Below are positions 17,790 through 26,558 of a stretch of DNA of 64,000 bases, piece after piece. Origin of the DNA: Chryseobacterium sp. SORGH_AS_0447 (lineage in GTDB: Bacteria; Bacteroidota; Bacteroidia; Flavobacteriales; Weeksellaceae); NCBI RefSeq assembly GCF_030818695.1, contig NZ_JAUTAR010000001.1:3404501-3468500 (forward strand), read 5' to 3'. Below the pieces are notes generated by a model that was not told the origin of the DNA, made no database searches, and saw nothing but the letters and a program-made list of their open reading frames with translations. The position numbers and the translations under genes are program-made. Numbering within the stretch: the first letter of the stretch is position 1; every line of letters starts with the position of its first letter.

Positions 17790-18452
17790 TTATTTACTTT
17801 TTAAAGCCATTACCTCTTCTGCACTGGCATAAGCACCGCCGTCTGTAATAGCAGATGAATGGAAATATTGGGCTTTTGTATATTGCCTGATTTCTTCTAT
17901 ATTGCTTGAGCGAAGGCCGCCGCCCACGAGGATTTCGATTCTGCTGGCTGATAATTCCACCAGCTTTTTCAGGTTTTCTTTTCCTTCCGAGACGTTGGCT
18001 TCCTGGCCGGACGTGAGAATGGTTTTGAATCCACAGTCGATTACTTTTTCCAATGAAGTTTCGAGGTCCTTCGCTCTGTCAAATGCGCGGTGAAAGGTAC
18101 ACGGATAAGGTTCTGCCAGTTTTACCAACTCTCTATTCTGCTCAACATTTACCTCATCGTTCTCATCTAAAATTCCGAAAACAAAGCCGTCGACATTTAA
18201 AGATTTTAATTGAATTAAATCCGATTTCATCTTTTCAAATTCTTCGTTCGAATACGTAAAATCTCCACCGCGCGGACGGATCATTACAAACATTGGAATC
18301 GTGATTCTTTCATGCAGCTGTTTTACCGTTTCAAAATCCGGCGTCGTTCCGCCTTCGCTCAGTCCGTCGCACAACTCGATGCGGTCGGCTCCGTTTTCAA
18401 AGGCGGTAATTGCGGATTCAGGGTTGAAGCAGGCTATTTCTATTTTTGACAT
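17790..18452 (-). CDS. cutC: CutC family protein
   Basis: A 220-residue TIM-barrel protein without signal peptide, so cytosolic. CutC motifs are clear: ADRIELCDGLSEGGTTPD, MFVMIRPRGGDFTYS, TFHRAFDRAKD, KTILTSGQ and EILVGGGLRSSNIEEI. The family was named for copper tolerance in E. coli, but its biochemical role remains unsettled. The gene lies 36 nt after the glycosylasparaginase gene and upstream of beta-mannosidase, with no copper genes in the window. That placement, with its TIM-barrel fold, suggests a role in sugar or glycoconjugate metabolism here. This is context inference only. Confidence 0.9.
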   Translation of the reverse strand: MSKIEIACFNPESAITAFENGADRIELCDGLSEGGTTPDFETVKQLHERITIPMFVMIRPRGGDFTYSNEEFEKMKSDLIQLKSLNVDGFVFGILDENDEVNVEQNRELVKLAEPYPCTFHRAFDRAKDLETSLEKVIDCGFKTILTSGQEANVSEGKENLKKLVELSASRIEILVGGGLRSSNIEEIRQYTKAQYFHSSAITDGGAYASAEEVMALKSK

Positions 18453-18488
18453 GGAATGGTTTACAATTTAAGGTTCAAAATTCAAAGT

Positions 18489-19484
18489 TTATTTCAAAGC
18501 GAAGCCGGGTTTTTCCAGACGGTTTCCTTTCTGGTCGTGCACGGCGAAGCTGAATCCGTCCTGGATGCAGTAGGAGCCGTATTCCCCTTTTTTGTTAAGG
18601 GCAATAAAGCCTACCTGGATGTCCTTCAGGTTTTTATTTCTTCTTTTGGTAATCTGTACAATCCGTTCCACCGCTTCTCTGCAGGCCTGTTCCGGCGTTT
18701 TACCCTGCCGCATCAGCTCTACTACCAAATGGGTTCCCACCATCCTGATGACTTCTTCGCCGTGGCCGGTTGCCGTAGCGGCACCCACTTCATTATCGAC
18801 AAACAGACCAGCTCCGATAATCGGGGAATCACCTACCCTGCCGTGCATCTTAAAAGCCATTCCGCTCGTGGTACAGGCTCCGGAAAGATTTCCCTGCGCA
18901 TCCAGGGCGATCATCCCGATGGTATCATGGTTTTCGATGTTAACGATAGGCCTATATTTACTGTCCTTCAGCCATTCTTTCCATTCTTTTTCAGATTCGG
19001 GAGTTAAAAGATTTTCTTTCTTAAATCCCTGAGAAACGGCAAACTGTAAAGCCCCGTTGCCGACGAGCATGACGTGTGGGGTCTTTTCCATCACCGCCCG
19101 GGCCACGGAAATCGGATTTTTGATATTTTCCAGGCAGGCAACCGAGCCGATGTTGTAGTTTTCGTCCATAATACAGGCATCCAATGTTACCCTTCCGTCT
19201 CTGTCTGGCCGCCCACCGTAGCCTACGCTTCTTTCCGTAGGGTCATCTTCCACAAGGCGGACTCCTTTTTCGACGGAATCCAATGCTCTTCCTCCTTTGC
19301 CTAAGATTTTCCAGGCTTCCTCATTGGCCCGAAGACCGAAATCCCAGGTAGAAAGCACAATCGGTTTGTTTATGGTTCTGCTGTTACTTACAGGCACATC
19401 TTTAGCGATCAGATCCAAAGGATTCAATAACAAAGCGGATGATGCGATAGCGGTATTTTTTATAAATTTTCTGCGTGAAGACAT
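18489..19484 (-). CDS. N4-(beta-N-acetylglucosaminyl)-L-asparaginase (glycosylasparaginase)
   Basis: A 331-residue precursor with a twin-arginine signal (SRRKFIKN, then a hydrophobic stretch ending about residue 28). It is an Ntn-hydrolase: Asp187-Thr188 in NHDTIGM is the self-cleavage site, and Thr188 becomes the nucleophile. The following CTTSGMAFKMHGRVGDSPIIG and ATATGHGEE stretches match the glycosylasparaginase known from Elizabethkingia meningoseptica. It cuts the GlcNAc-Asn bond once the glycan has been trimmed to its last sugar. It lies between GH20 and cutC on the same strand, 97 and 36 nt away. The Tat signal predicts periplasmic location after folding. Confidence 0.93.
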   Translation of the reverse strand: MSSRRKFIKNTAIASSALLLNPLDLIAKDVPVSNSRTINKPIVLSTWDFGLRANEEAWKILGKGGRALDSVEKGVRLVEDDPTERSVGYGGRPDRDGRVTLDACIMDENYNIGSVACLENIKNPISVARAVMEKTPHVMLVGNGALQFAVSQGFKKENLLTPESEKEWKEWLKDSKYRPIVNIENHDTIGMIALDAQGNLSGACTTSGMAFKMHGRVGDSPIIGAGLFVDNEVGAATATGHGEEVIRMVGTHLVVELMRQGKTPEQACREAVERIVQITKRRNKNLKDIQVGFIALNKKGEYGSYCIQDGFSFAVHDQKGNRLEKPGFALK

Positions 19485-19487
19485 GAG

Positions 19488-19541
19488 GGTTTAAAGTTTT
19501 GGGTTTAAGGTTTAAAGTTTTAAGTTCGAGGTTTAAGGTTT
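19488..19541. repeat. Degenerate GGTTTAAAGTTTT tandem repeat
   Basis: Four or more imperfect copies of GGTTTAAGGTTT / GTTTAAAGTTTT fill the spacer upstream of the glycosylasparaginase start. No gene or hairpin is evident. Confidence 0.6.
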
Positions 19542-19581
19542 TTGGTGAGATAATCATTTTGAACATTGAACTTTGAATTTA

Positions 19582-21840
19582 TCAGTTCGCTCCGATTTCG
19601 TCTACGAATAGCCAGGCTTTGGAATCGGCACCGGGATTTCCGGCAGGAATGATTCCTGCATTCTCTATTTTAATTTTTAAGTATTTTGCATTTTGATTTC
19701 CGACCGGCATGCTGATTTTCCCTTTGGCGGAAAGGATTTCTTCTTTCCCAATTTCTTTGATCATCTTGAAATCGGTTCCGTTATCAGAGACGAATACCCG
19801 GGCTGATTTTGCCAGGTGGATCCAGCTGCCTTTGTTGTCTAATGTGTTGAAATAAACTTCTGAAAACGGCGTTTTCTGCCCGAAATCAATCGTAGCCACT
19901 ACATCTTTTCCCTGGAAGCCCAGCCAGGTTTTGCCCAATTGCCTCTGGTTCCCGATAATTCCGTCCACCAGCGTAAAAGCACCTCCGAAAGAATAATTTT
20001 CGCTCGGCTGCTGCTCCAGCGTAATTTTTTTGCCCGTGGTTTTTGAAACGGTAAAATCCTGTGAGGAAACCGCGCTTTTCAGCTGTCCGCTTTCAAAGTA
20101 GGCCGATTTTATAGTCTGAGATTTCTGAACGGGAACCGGGTTGGTGTAAGTCTGTGAATTTGCCTGAGGCGCTGTCCCGTCTGTTGTATAGCGGATTCCT
20201 GACGGGTTTTGTGAAGTTGAAAGTTCATAAGCAACCCCAGTGTTGGCTGGTATCACCTTTCCATTGATATTGTAAATGCTTTTTGCGTAGTTTACGCCCA
20301 TTTTATCCAATGTTTTGAACTCATTGATTACGCGGCCTTCAAATTCTTTGTAATTTTTAGGATCTGAAGTTCCCCAGGCCACTTCGGAAAGAGCCAGCAA
20401 TCTTGGAAAAATCATGTACTGTACCTGTCTGAAATCCAAGATATATTCGGTCCAGAGGTTGGCCTGAACACCTAAAATGTATTTTGACTGCGCTGCATTC
20501 AGCTCTTCAGGAACCGGTTGATAAGAATAGACTTTATCCAGCGGGGTAAATCCTCCGAAAGCATTGGGTTCGGTAGCCGGATCGCCCTGATAATGGTCGA
20601 AATAGCAATAAGCCCCGGGAGTCATAACGGCAAAATGCCCGGTCCTGGCCGCTTCCACACCGCCTTTAATGCCGGTCCAGCTCATTACGGCTGCATTCGG
20701 AGCCAGTCCGCCTTCCAGGATTTCATCCCAGCCGATAATTTTCCGGCCTTTTGAGTTGACGTATTTTTCGATCCTCTGGATAAAATAGCTTTGCAAGCCA
20801 TGTTCATCCTTCAGATTATTTTTTTTGATCAGTTCCTGGCAATGGGCACATTCTTTCCATCTCGTTTTCGGGCATTCGTCGCCTCCGATGTGGATGTACT
20901 GCGAAGGGAAAAGCTGCATCACCTCATTCAGAACATTTTCCAGAAAGGTAAAAGTCTCTTCCTTCGGACAGAATACATCATCGAAAACGCCCCATTTGGT
21001 CGCCGGCTCAAAAGGCCCTTTTGTGCAGGCGAGTTCCGGATAAGCGGATAAGGCTGCCAAAGCATGACCCGGCATTTCAATTTCGGGAACTACGGTAATG
21101 TGTCTTTCCTGCGCATATTTTACAACGTCCCTGATCTGCTCCTGAGTATAAAAATAAGGTCCGTACGGTTTTCCGTCAAATGTATTGTCGACATAAGCTC
21201 CGATCATGGATTCTTTGCGTTTTGAGCCGACCTGGGTAAGTTTCGGATATTTTTTGATTTCAATTCTCCATCCCTGGTCATCGGTTAAATGCCAGTGAAA
21301 GGTATTCAGCTTATACATGGCCAGATAATCGATGTACTGTTTCACTTCGTCAACGGTGAAAAAATGCCGGCAGACATCCAGGTGCATTCCCCGCCAGGCA
21401 AACTTCGGTTCATCTTCAATTTTCATTGCCGGAATTTTCCCTGAATCCTTATACTGTCTGAACAACTGGATTAAGGTCTGCAACGCCAGAAAATACCCTT
21501 GTTTCGTATTCGATGCAATGACAATCTGCCGGGGAGAAATTTCGATGGCGTATTTTTCTTTCTTCTTACGATCTTCTCCGGACTGACCGGAAAAAAGAAC
21601 ATGGACCAGATGAGCAGTATCTTTGCTGCCCTTCCCGAATTTCAGCAGGTCTTCAGTCTGCTTTTTAAAATATCCGGTTTCCTGCTGCGGAAGACCGGGA
21701 TCAAGCTTAAAATTTTCAGGGATGGTAAATTCGCCTTTCAGCAGTTCCACTTTCTGAGGATAAGGAATCAAATTCAATCGGTTCTGGGTGAAAAACAGGC
21801 TCGAAAGCAAGACCGAAAATACGAGTAATAAACGCTGCAT
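19582..21840 (-). CDS. Beta-N-acetylhexosaminidase, glycoside hydrolase family 20
   Basis: A 752-residue exported enzyme (signal MQRLLLVFSVLLSSLFFTQN). Residues 25-145 form the GH20b domain, followed by a TIM barrel with the catalytic Asp321-Glu322 pair in YIHIGGDECPKTRW and LNTFHWHLTDDQGWR. After about residue 540 come a chitobiase-type C-terminal domain (GIRYTTDGTAPQANSQTY) and an F5/8 type C-like carbohydrate-binding domain ending FVDEIGAN. It removes terminal GlcNAc/GalNAc from glycans. No T9SS domain is seen, so a periplasmic enzyme is likely. It is the first gene of a probable operon with glycosylasparaginase and cutC. Confidence 0.93.
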   Translation of the reverse strand: MQRLLLVFSVLLSSLFFTQNRLNLIPYPQKVELLKGEFTIPENFKLDPGLPQQETGYFKKQTEDLLKFGKGSKDTAHLVHVLFSGQSGEDRKKKEKYAIEISPRQIVIASNTKQGYFLALQTLIQLFRQYKDSGKIPAMKIEDEPKFAWRGMHLDVCRHFFTVDEVKQYIDYLAMYKLNTFHWHLTDDQGWRIEIKKYPKLTQVGSKRKESMIGAYVDNTFDGKPYGPYFYTQEQIRDVVKYAQERHITVVPEIEMPGHALAALSAYPELACTKGPFEPATKWGVFDDVFCPKEETFTFLENVLNEVMQLFPSQYIHIGGDECPKTRWKECAHCQELIKKNNLKDEHGLQSYFIQRIEKYVNSKGRKIIGWDEILEGGLAPNAAVMSWTGIKGGVEAARTGHFAVMTPGAYCYFDHYQGDPATEPNAFGGFTPLDKVYSYQPVPEELNAAQSKYILGVQANLWTEYILDFRQVQYMIFPRLLALSEVAWGTSDPKNYKEFEGRVINEFKTLDKMGVNYAKSIYNINGKVIPANTGVAYELSTSQNPSGIRYTTDGTAPQANSQTYTNPVPVQKSQTIKSAYFESGQLKSAVSSQDFTVSKTTGKKITLEQQPSENYSFGGAFTLVDGIIGNQRQLGKTWLGFQGKDVVATIDFGQKTPFSEVYFNTLDNKGSWIHLAKSARVFVSDNGTDFKMIKEIGKEEILSAKGKISMPVGNQNAKYLKIKIENAGIIPAGNPGADSKAWLFVDEIGAN

Positions 21841-21941
21841 CTGATGGGTTTAAAATTAGGCGAATATACTTATTTTCTGAAAATTTACGGATCCATTTAA
21901 CCTATTATAAATCAAAATATCTAATTTTATAGAAAATTAAG

Positions 21942-22745
21942 ATGATGAGAAAAACATTTTTACTTGCCGGCACCCTTTTACTTTCAGTTTCTTCACAGGC
22001 ACAGATCTTCGACGCCATTAAAACGGCGGTGAAAGACAAAACAGGCATTGACCTGAACCAGCCTAAAACGACCACGACTAACCCCTATCCTGCTGCTTCG
22101 GGATCTGCCAATGCTTCGGTGAATCTGGGAAGCCTCAGCTCCTTACAGATTTCATCCGGGCTGAAAGAAGCGTTAAGCCTGGGTGTGAATGAAGGCGTAA
22201 AAAAACTGGGCGTGACCGATGGATTCTTTCGAAACGAAGCTGTAAAAATCCTGATGCCTGAAAAGCTGAGAAAAATTGATGCGACCCTGCGTTCCGTCGG
22301 GCTGGGAAGTTTAGCCGACCAGGGCGTTAAGCTGCTTAACCGTGCTGCGGAAGATGCCGTAACGGAAGCCGCCCCGATTTTTACCAATGCCATTACTTCA
22401 ATGACGATTACCGATGCCAAAAACATTCTTTTGGGAAGCGATAATGCGGCAACCAATTACCTTCAAGGGAAAACCCAGAGCCAGCTTTTCGCAGCCTTTC
22501 AGCCGAAAGTAAAAGCTTCTTTAGGGAAAGTAGGCGCCGATAAAGTGTGGTCTAACCTGATTTCGAAGTACAATACTTTCACCGGACAATCGGTAACCAC
22601 CGACCTGAATGCCTATGTAACGACCGAAACCATCAATGGGGTCTTCAAAATGGTTGCGGAAAAAGAAAGCGGTATCCGGAATACGCCTGCGATGAGAACG
22701 ACCAGCATCCTGAAAAAGGTTTTCGGAGCACAGGACGGACGTTGA
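21942..22745 (+). CDS. DUF4197 family exported protein
   Basis: A 267-residue protein with a signal peptide (MMRKTFLLAGTLLLSVSSQAQ), a Pro/Thr/Ser-rich linker (about residues 40-58), then an alpha-helical domain with GLKEALSLGVNEGVKKLG, KILMPEKLRKIDATLRSVG and FTNAITSMTITDAKNILLG, the typical DUF4197 pattern. The function of the family is unknown, and the protein is probably periplasmic. It is the only plus-strand gene in this region, convergent with the histidine kinase gene and divergent from the GH20 gene. Confidence 0.88.
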   Translation: MMRKTFLLAGTLLLSVSSQAQIFDAIKTAVKDKTGIDLNQPKTTTTNPYPAASGSANASVNLGSLSSLQISSGLKEALSLGVNEGVKKLGVTDGFFRNEAVKILMPEKLRKIDATLRSVGLGSLADQGVKLLNRAAEDAVTEAAPIFTNAITSMTITDAKNILLGSDNAATNYLQGKTQSQLFAAFQPKVKASLGKVGADKVWSNLISKYNTFTGQSVTTDLNAYVTTETINGVFKMVAEKESGIRNTPAMRTTSILKKVFGAQDGR

Positions 22746-22818
22746 TTTTATGTCCTGAATGGTGAAATTTTAGATTAGTTAAAAAGTTGTGTATACAGAT
22801 TTATATCCGTTTAAATTT

Positions 22819-24120
22819 TTACGTTTTATCAAATTCCAAACTCACTGAGAATCTTCTTTCAAAAGAATCAAGCGAAAGTCGGGCGTTGTTTTTTTCACTT
22901 AAAATAGCCGAGATCCAAAGTCCTAGGCCGAAGCCGTCTTTATGGAAGGTATCACGCAGGAACTGGCCTTTCAGCTTTTCGGGATTTTCGATGGTCTGGC
23001 TGATGGCATTGGAAATCACAAGGCCTTTTTTCTCATGCTGGAAAATTTTGATGTCAATTACCGTATCGGGTTTGGTATATTTCACGGCATTCGACAGCAG
23101 ATTTTTAATGATAACTTCCACCTGGTTTCTGTCGGCAGTTACTGTAAAATCGCCGTCTACCGGTGAAAATTCAATTCTGAACCGCTGTTGGTTAAGAGTC
23201 ACCTGTTTCATAAAGCCTTCCGAAAGTTCCAGAACCATTTCGGCCAGCTCTATTTCAGATTTGTTGGTCCGCAGGTTTCCGGATTCGATCTGGCTCATCC
23301 ACAGGAAATTATCTACCAATGCCTGCATGCGTTTTACTTCCTGCTCCTGGTTATCCAACAGTTTTCGGGTATCTGTATCAGGCGATCCTCCGTTGAAAAC
23401 CTGTAACTCGGTAAGCATATTGCTGAGGGGCGTCCGCAATTCGTGGGAAGCCATCGTAAAGAAAGTTGTCTGCTGTTTTACCTGCTCATCAATCCGCATC
23501 AGCATCCGGTTCAGTGCATCAGTAAGATGGTAAAATTCGTCTCTGGTCTGCGGTTGAGAAAGCAGGGTGATGTGTTCCAAATCTACCTTGTTGGCATTAT
23601 GGATGATCCGGCGGAGCGGTCTGAGAAAAAAACCGGAAAGCAGATAACCACCCAGAAAAGAGACTAAAAATGCAACCGGAAGATAGATGTACAGCAATCT
23701 CCGCAATTTCTGAATCCCGGAATGGTAGCTCTCTGCCGACAGTGCAAAATCCACCGAAATACGGCCGCCGTTTTCGGGATATTTTTTTACGGAAATCATC
23801 CGCCATTTTTCTTTATTATTGACATCTTTCGGAAGATTACTGATCAGCTGGGTTTGCTTCACGTTATTGTCGTACATAATCCTGTAAAATTCTCCACTTT
23901 TGGGTAACGGAACAGAGATCGGATCGATGTCGGTTTTCTGAAGAACAGTATTGGCCGCAGACGATAGCTGTAGTGAGAAACTCCGGTCGAGTTCTGTCTT
24001 GGCATTTTTATACAGTGAATAGACGATGAAGCTGACGCAGAGAAAAAGCAGCGAATTGAACAGCAGCCCGAAACGAAACCGCAAGCCCTGATAAAAAAAA
24101 GAGGTCGGCTGGCTTTTCAT
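22819..24120 (-). CDS. Sensor histidine kinase (HAMP, HisKA, HATPase_c)
   Basis: A 433-residue inner-membrane kinase. Membrane helices lie at about 17-37 and 143-165, flanking a roughly 105-residue sensor region, then HAMP, the phosphoacceptor His226 in MASHELRTPLSNML, the N box with Asn344 (NLLSNAVKYTK) and the G box DGFGLGLWIS (395-404). It follows the OmpR-type regulator by 20 nt, and two exported repeat proteins precede both in the same operon. The stimulus is unknown. The operon layout (small exported proteins, regulator, kinase) suggests those proteins take part in sensing or are outputs of the pathway. Confidence 0.94.
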   Translation of the reverse strand: MKSQPTSFFYQGLRFRFGLLFNSLLFLCVSFIVYSLYKNAKTELDRSFSLQLSSAANTVLQKTDIDPISVPLPKSGEFYRIMYDNNVKQTQLISNLPKDVNNKEKWRMISVKKYPENGGRISVDFALSAESYHSGIQKLRRLLYIYLPVAFLVSFLGGYLLSGFFLRPLRRIIHNANKVDLEHITLLSQPQTRDEFYHLTDALNRMLMRIDEQVKQQTTFFTMASHELRTPLSNMLTELQVFNGGSPDTDTRKLLDNQEQEVKRMQALVDNFLWMSQIESGNLRTNKSEIELAEMVLELSEGFMKQVTLNQQRFRIEFSPVDGDFTVTADRNQVEVIIKNLLSNAVKYTKPDTVIDIKIFQHEKKGLVISNAISQTIENPEKLKGQFLRDTFHKDGFGLGLWISAILSEKNNARLSLDSFERRFSVSLEFDKT

Positions 24121-24140
24121 ACGTTATTGTTTTTCACCTT

Positions 24141-24806
24141 TCAGCATATAATATAGCCCGCTCCTATCACTGTTTTGATAAGCTGTTTTTCAAATCCTTT
24201 GTCAATTTTTTTCCTGAGCTGGTGCATGTAGACTTCAACGATATTGCTTTCAGGATCGAAGCTGATATTCCAGGCATTTTCCAGAATCTGGTTTTTTGTG
24301 AGGACAAGATTGGCATTTCTTACAAGATATTCCAGCAGTACAAACTCTTTGGACGTCAGTTCTATTTCGGTATTTCCCCTCTTCACTTTCCGGGAAGGAA
24401 TATCGATCTCAAGATCCTCAATATTGATTTTCTGCTGGCCATTGGAGCCTGAAAAACGGCTTACAGTACGGATTCTGGCGAGCAGTTCTTCCCATTCAAA
24501 AGGTTTTCTGATGTAATCCACGGCCCCGAGATCCAGCCCCTGCACCACCTGTTTGGAATCTGCAATCGCACTGATAATGATTACCGGTGTTTCCGCACCG
24601 AAAGTCTTCAGATTCTTAAGAAAGTCAAAACCATTAATTCCCGGCAGCATCAGATCCAGAAGAATCAGGTCAAAATCATTTTTGATCGCCATTTCCAGTG
24701 CTTCCGCCCCATCATTACAGACTTCTGTCTGATGGCCTGCCTGCGAAAGTCCCTGCTGTATAAAGCCAGCCAGTTTCTTTTCGTCTTCAGCAATTAGTAC
24801 CTTCAT
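24141..24806 (-). CDS. OmpR/PhoB-family response regulator
   Basis: 221 residues. The receiver domain carries acidic Glu7/Asp8/Glu9, phosphoacceptor Asp51 (ILLDLMLPG) and the conserved Lys in YIRKPFEWEEL. The C-terminal winged helix (from about residue 125) contains ELTSKEFVLLEYLVRN and SNIVEVYMHQLRKKID, typical of DNA-binding OmpR proteins. It starts 2 nt after the stop of the lipoprotein gene and is followed by the kinase gene after 20 nt, so all are on one transcript. Probable targets include its own operon, though no direct-repeat box was identified. Confidence 0.95.
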   Translation of the reverse strand: MKVLIAEDEKKLAGFIQQGLSQAGHQTEVCNDGAEALEMAIKNDFDLILLDLMLPGINGFDFLKNLKTFGAETPVIIISAIADSKQVVQGLDLGAVDYIRKPFEWEELLARIRTVSRFSGSNGQQKINIEDLEIDIPSRKVKRGNTEIELTSKEFVLLEYLVRNANLVLTKNQILENAWNISFDPESNIVEVYMHQLRKKIDKGFEKQLIKTVIGAGYIIC

Positions 24807-24808
24807 AA

Positions 24809-25474
24809 TCAGTGTATTTTATAGACAATACTGTCAATTTTAATGTCCTTCATCTTCACCGGCGGAAACCGGAAGGTATTGATCGTACCGTCCTTTTTAT
24901 CACGTTCCAAAGCGGTGACTTCTACCTGCTTAGTCTTCATCAATAATGGTGCTAATGTCCGGCTTTCTTCAGGATTCAGCATGACTGTCTTGTTGCCGAT
25001 TACAAATCCGGCTGTGTCATTTTTACTGTTTCTGACCCATCCGGAAATTTCTCCTGTAATCCGTATTTCTCTTCCGGGATTGGGTTTTGGAGGCAGAATA
25101 CCCTGTGTATCGAAAATCTTTTTCCCATCTTCTGAAGAAATGGAGATCAGCTCATTGCCACGTTTTCTCCAGGAGGTTTTGAGGTGAACATAAGCATTAA
25201 TTTTTGCAATTTCCAGAATAGGTTTGGCCAGATGAGGCGGAAAATGAATTTCAGATTTCTGTTTTCCCTGATTCAGGATGATCTTATCGATATTGCTTTC
25301 AGGATTGGTTTCATAGCCTGCCACTCTGCCATTCAACAGCATGGGTTTTTCAATTTCCGAAGGCGGAACGGGCGGTGGTAATGGCGGTTTCTTCCCACAA
25401 CCGGAAAGGCAGAAAACGGCTGAAAAAATAAAAGTTATTTTCGATAGATAATATGTTGTATGTTTAAAAACCAT
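24809..25474 (-). CDS. Lipoprotein with two FPPHL-type repeat domains, unknown function
   Basis: 221 residues. A lipoprotein signal ends at LSGCGKK (Cys26), followed by a proline-rich linker PPLPPPVPPSE. Two domains of about 75 residues follow: one from LLNGRVAGYE with the motif HFPPHLAKPILE, the second from ITGEISGWVRN with TAGFVIGNKTVMLNPEE and a trailing FRFPPVKM. The layout (G-x-V/I strand, a variable loop, a strand with xxhPPHh, a helix, a closing strand) matches the domains of the next gene upstream (25545-26240) and resembles bacterial OB-fold proteins. The family was not recognised. Its stop is 2 nt before the response regulator start. Confidence 0.75.
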   Translation of the reverse strand: MVFKHTTYYLSKITFIFSAVFCLSGCGKKPPLPPPVPPSEIEKPMLLNGRVAGYETNPESNIDKIILNQGKQKSEIHFPPHLAKPILEIAKINAYVHLKTSWRKRGNELISISSEDGKKIFDTQGILPPKPNPGREIRITGEISGWVRNSKNDTAGFVIGNKTVMLNPEESRTLAPLLMKTKQVEVTALERDKKDGTINTFRFPPVKMKDIKIDSIVYKIH

Positions 25475-25544
25475 TGTGTTATAATCAAAAACCTGAGCAA
25501 ATTACAAAAATCTGCCCAAGTTTTACTGGTGTTTCAATTACCTG

Positions 25545-26240
25545 TTAAAGTGAATATTCTTTACCGTTTACGCTGATGGTTTTAGCGCGTACGATGTCGA
25601 ATTTTCTCTCTGCCACTTCACCGGAATTGTCCGGCTTTTTGAAGCCTGTGAAAGAGATTTTCGTCCCTTTTACCAATGACTGTCCCAACTGCTGATAGAT
25701 GTGAGGCGGCATTTTGAGTAGGGTATTATCAACAAAGATACCAACTACGGCGTCGCCCTCCTTATTTTTCTGCAGGTCTGTAATGGTTCCGCTTTCGCTT
25801 ACAGAAACTTCCTGAGGCGGCGCCTGAGGAGCAGCCGGTGGTGTATCTTCAACTGTTTTTCCATTGGCTGTAATGCTGTTTATATGAAACGACTTTTCGC
25901 CATTGGGCGCCACGTCCTCAAAACCTTTGATGCTGATCTGGCTTCCCTGCTTGGCAAGTGCCGTAATCTGACTTCCCAGATGCGGCGGAAATTTTACGAG
26001 AACTGATCCTCCGTTGCTGTTGAGATAAAATCCGTCATACACAAAATCATCATTGGTTTTCAGTTTGGAAACGGTGCCGGAGATCGTGGTGATTTCTTTG
26101 AGTGCTTGGGGTCCCGGTTTTTCCATTCCCGGACGAGGATCTTTCGGGGGAACCGGAGTCTGAGCGTTTACCACTACAGCAGTCATTAAAAATACAGCGG
26201 CCGCTATTTTTTTTCCTTGGTCTAAAACATTGTTGTTCAT
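25545..26240 (-). CDS. Exported protein with two FPPHL-type (OB-fold-like) repeats, unknown function
   Basis: From the ATG at 26240, 231 residues with a signal peptide (MNNNVLDQGKKIAAAVFLM, cut near VNAQ). An ATG 8 codons upstream is also possible. Two domains are separated by a proline/alanine-rich linker (DTPPAAPQAPPQEVS): ITTISGTVSKLKTNDDFVYD with LVKFPPHLGSQITALAKQG, and ESGTITDLQKNKEGDAVVG with LLKMPPHIYQQLGQSLVKG. Each ends in a strand like SFHINSITANGKTVE. This is a paralogue of the downstream lipoprotein. The fold resembles BOF/OB domains, but this is a visual inference. It is first in the operon that ends in the two-component pair. Confidence 0.75.
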   Translation of the reverse strand: MNNNVLDQGKKIAAAVFLMTAVVVNAQTPVPPKDPRPGMEKPGPQALKEITTISGTVSKLKTNDDFVYDGFYLNSNGGSVLVKFPPHLGSQITALAKQGSQISIKGFEDVAPNGEKSFHINSITANGKTVEDTPPAAPQAPPQEVSVSESGTITDLQKNKEGDAVVGIFVDNTLLKMPPHIYQQLGQSLVKGTKISFTGFKKPDNSGEVAERKFDIVRAKTISVNGKEYSL

Positions 26241-26473
26241 CTTATTAAATTTTAAATTATACATTTTGATTGATTTTCTGAAACAAATGTATCATGACTT
26301 TATTAAGATGATATGAGGATGAAATTAATTTTTTTTAATGTTCAAGAAAATATTTTAAAAATTTTCTGAGAAATCAATTTATTCAAGGTTTTTTTAATTT
26401 CTTCAGTATTTGCCCAAGCTGTTCTTGACCTACGCTTATTCCAGAATTTCGTTATGAACTGGGTGGACAGAAC

Positions 26474-26501
26474 AAAGGCTGTCTCAAGAGAAACAGCCTT
26501 T
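26474..26501 (-). terminator. Hairpin terminator after scoB
   Basis: AAAGGCTGT (26474-26482) pairs with ACAGCCTTT (26493-26501) around a 10-nt loop, 58 nt downstream of the scoB stop. The trailing T run is short, so termination strength is uncertain. Confidence 0.6.
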
Positions 26502-26558
26502 AATTATATAGTTATTGTTCGTAGTTACAAAAGCTGAAAGCCAATAGCCAGAAGCCCT

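Noticed and set aside
26320..26500. Open minus-strand frame of about 54 codons reading FWNKRRSRTAWANTEE, possibly a gene remnant
   Set aside because: No start codon, no recognisable family, and part of the frame is the terminator hairpin. Best treated as chance.
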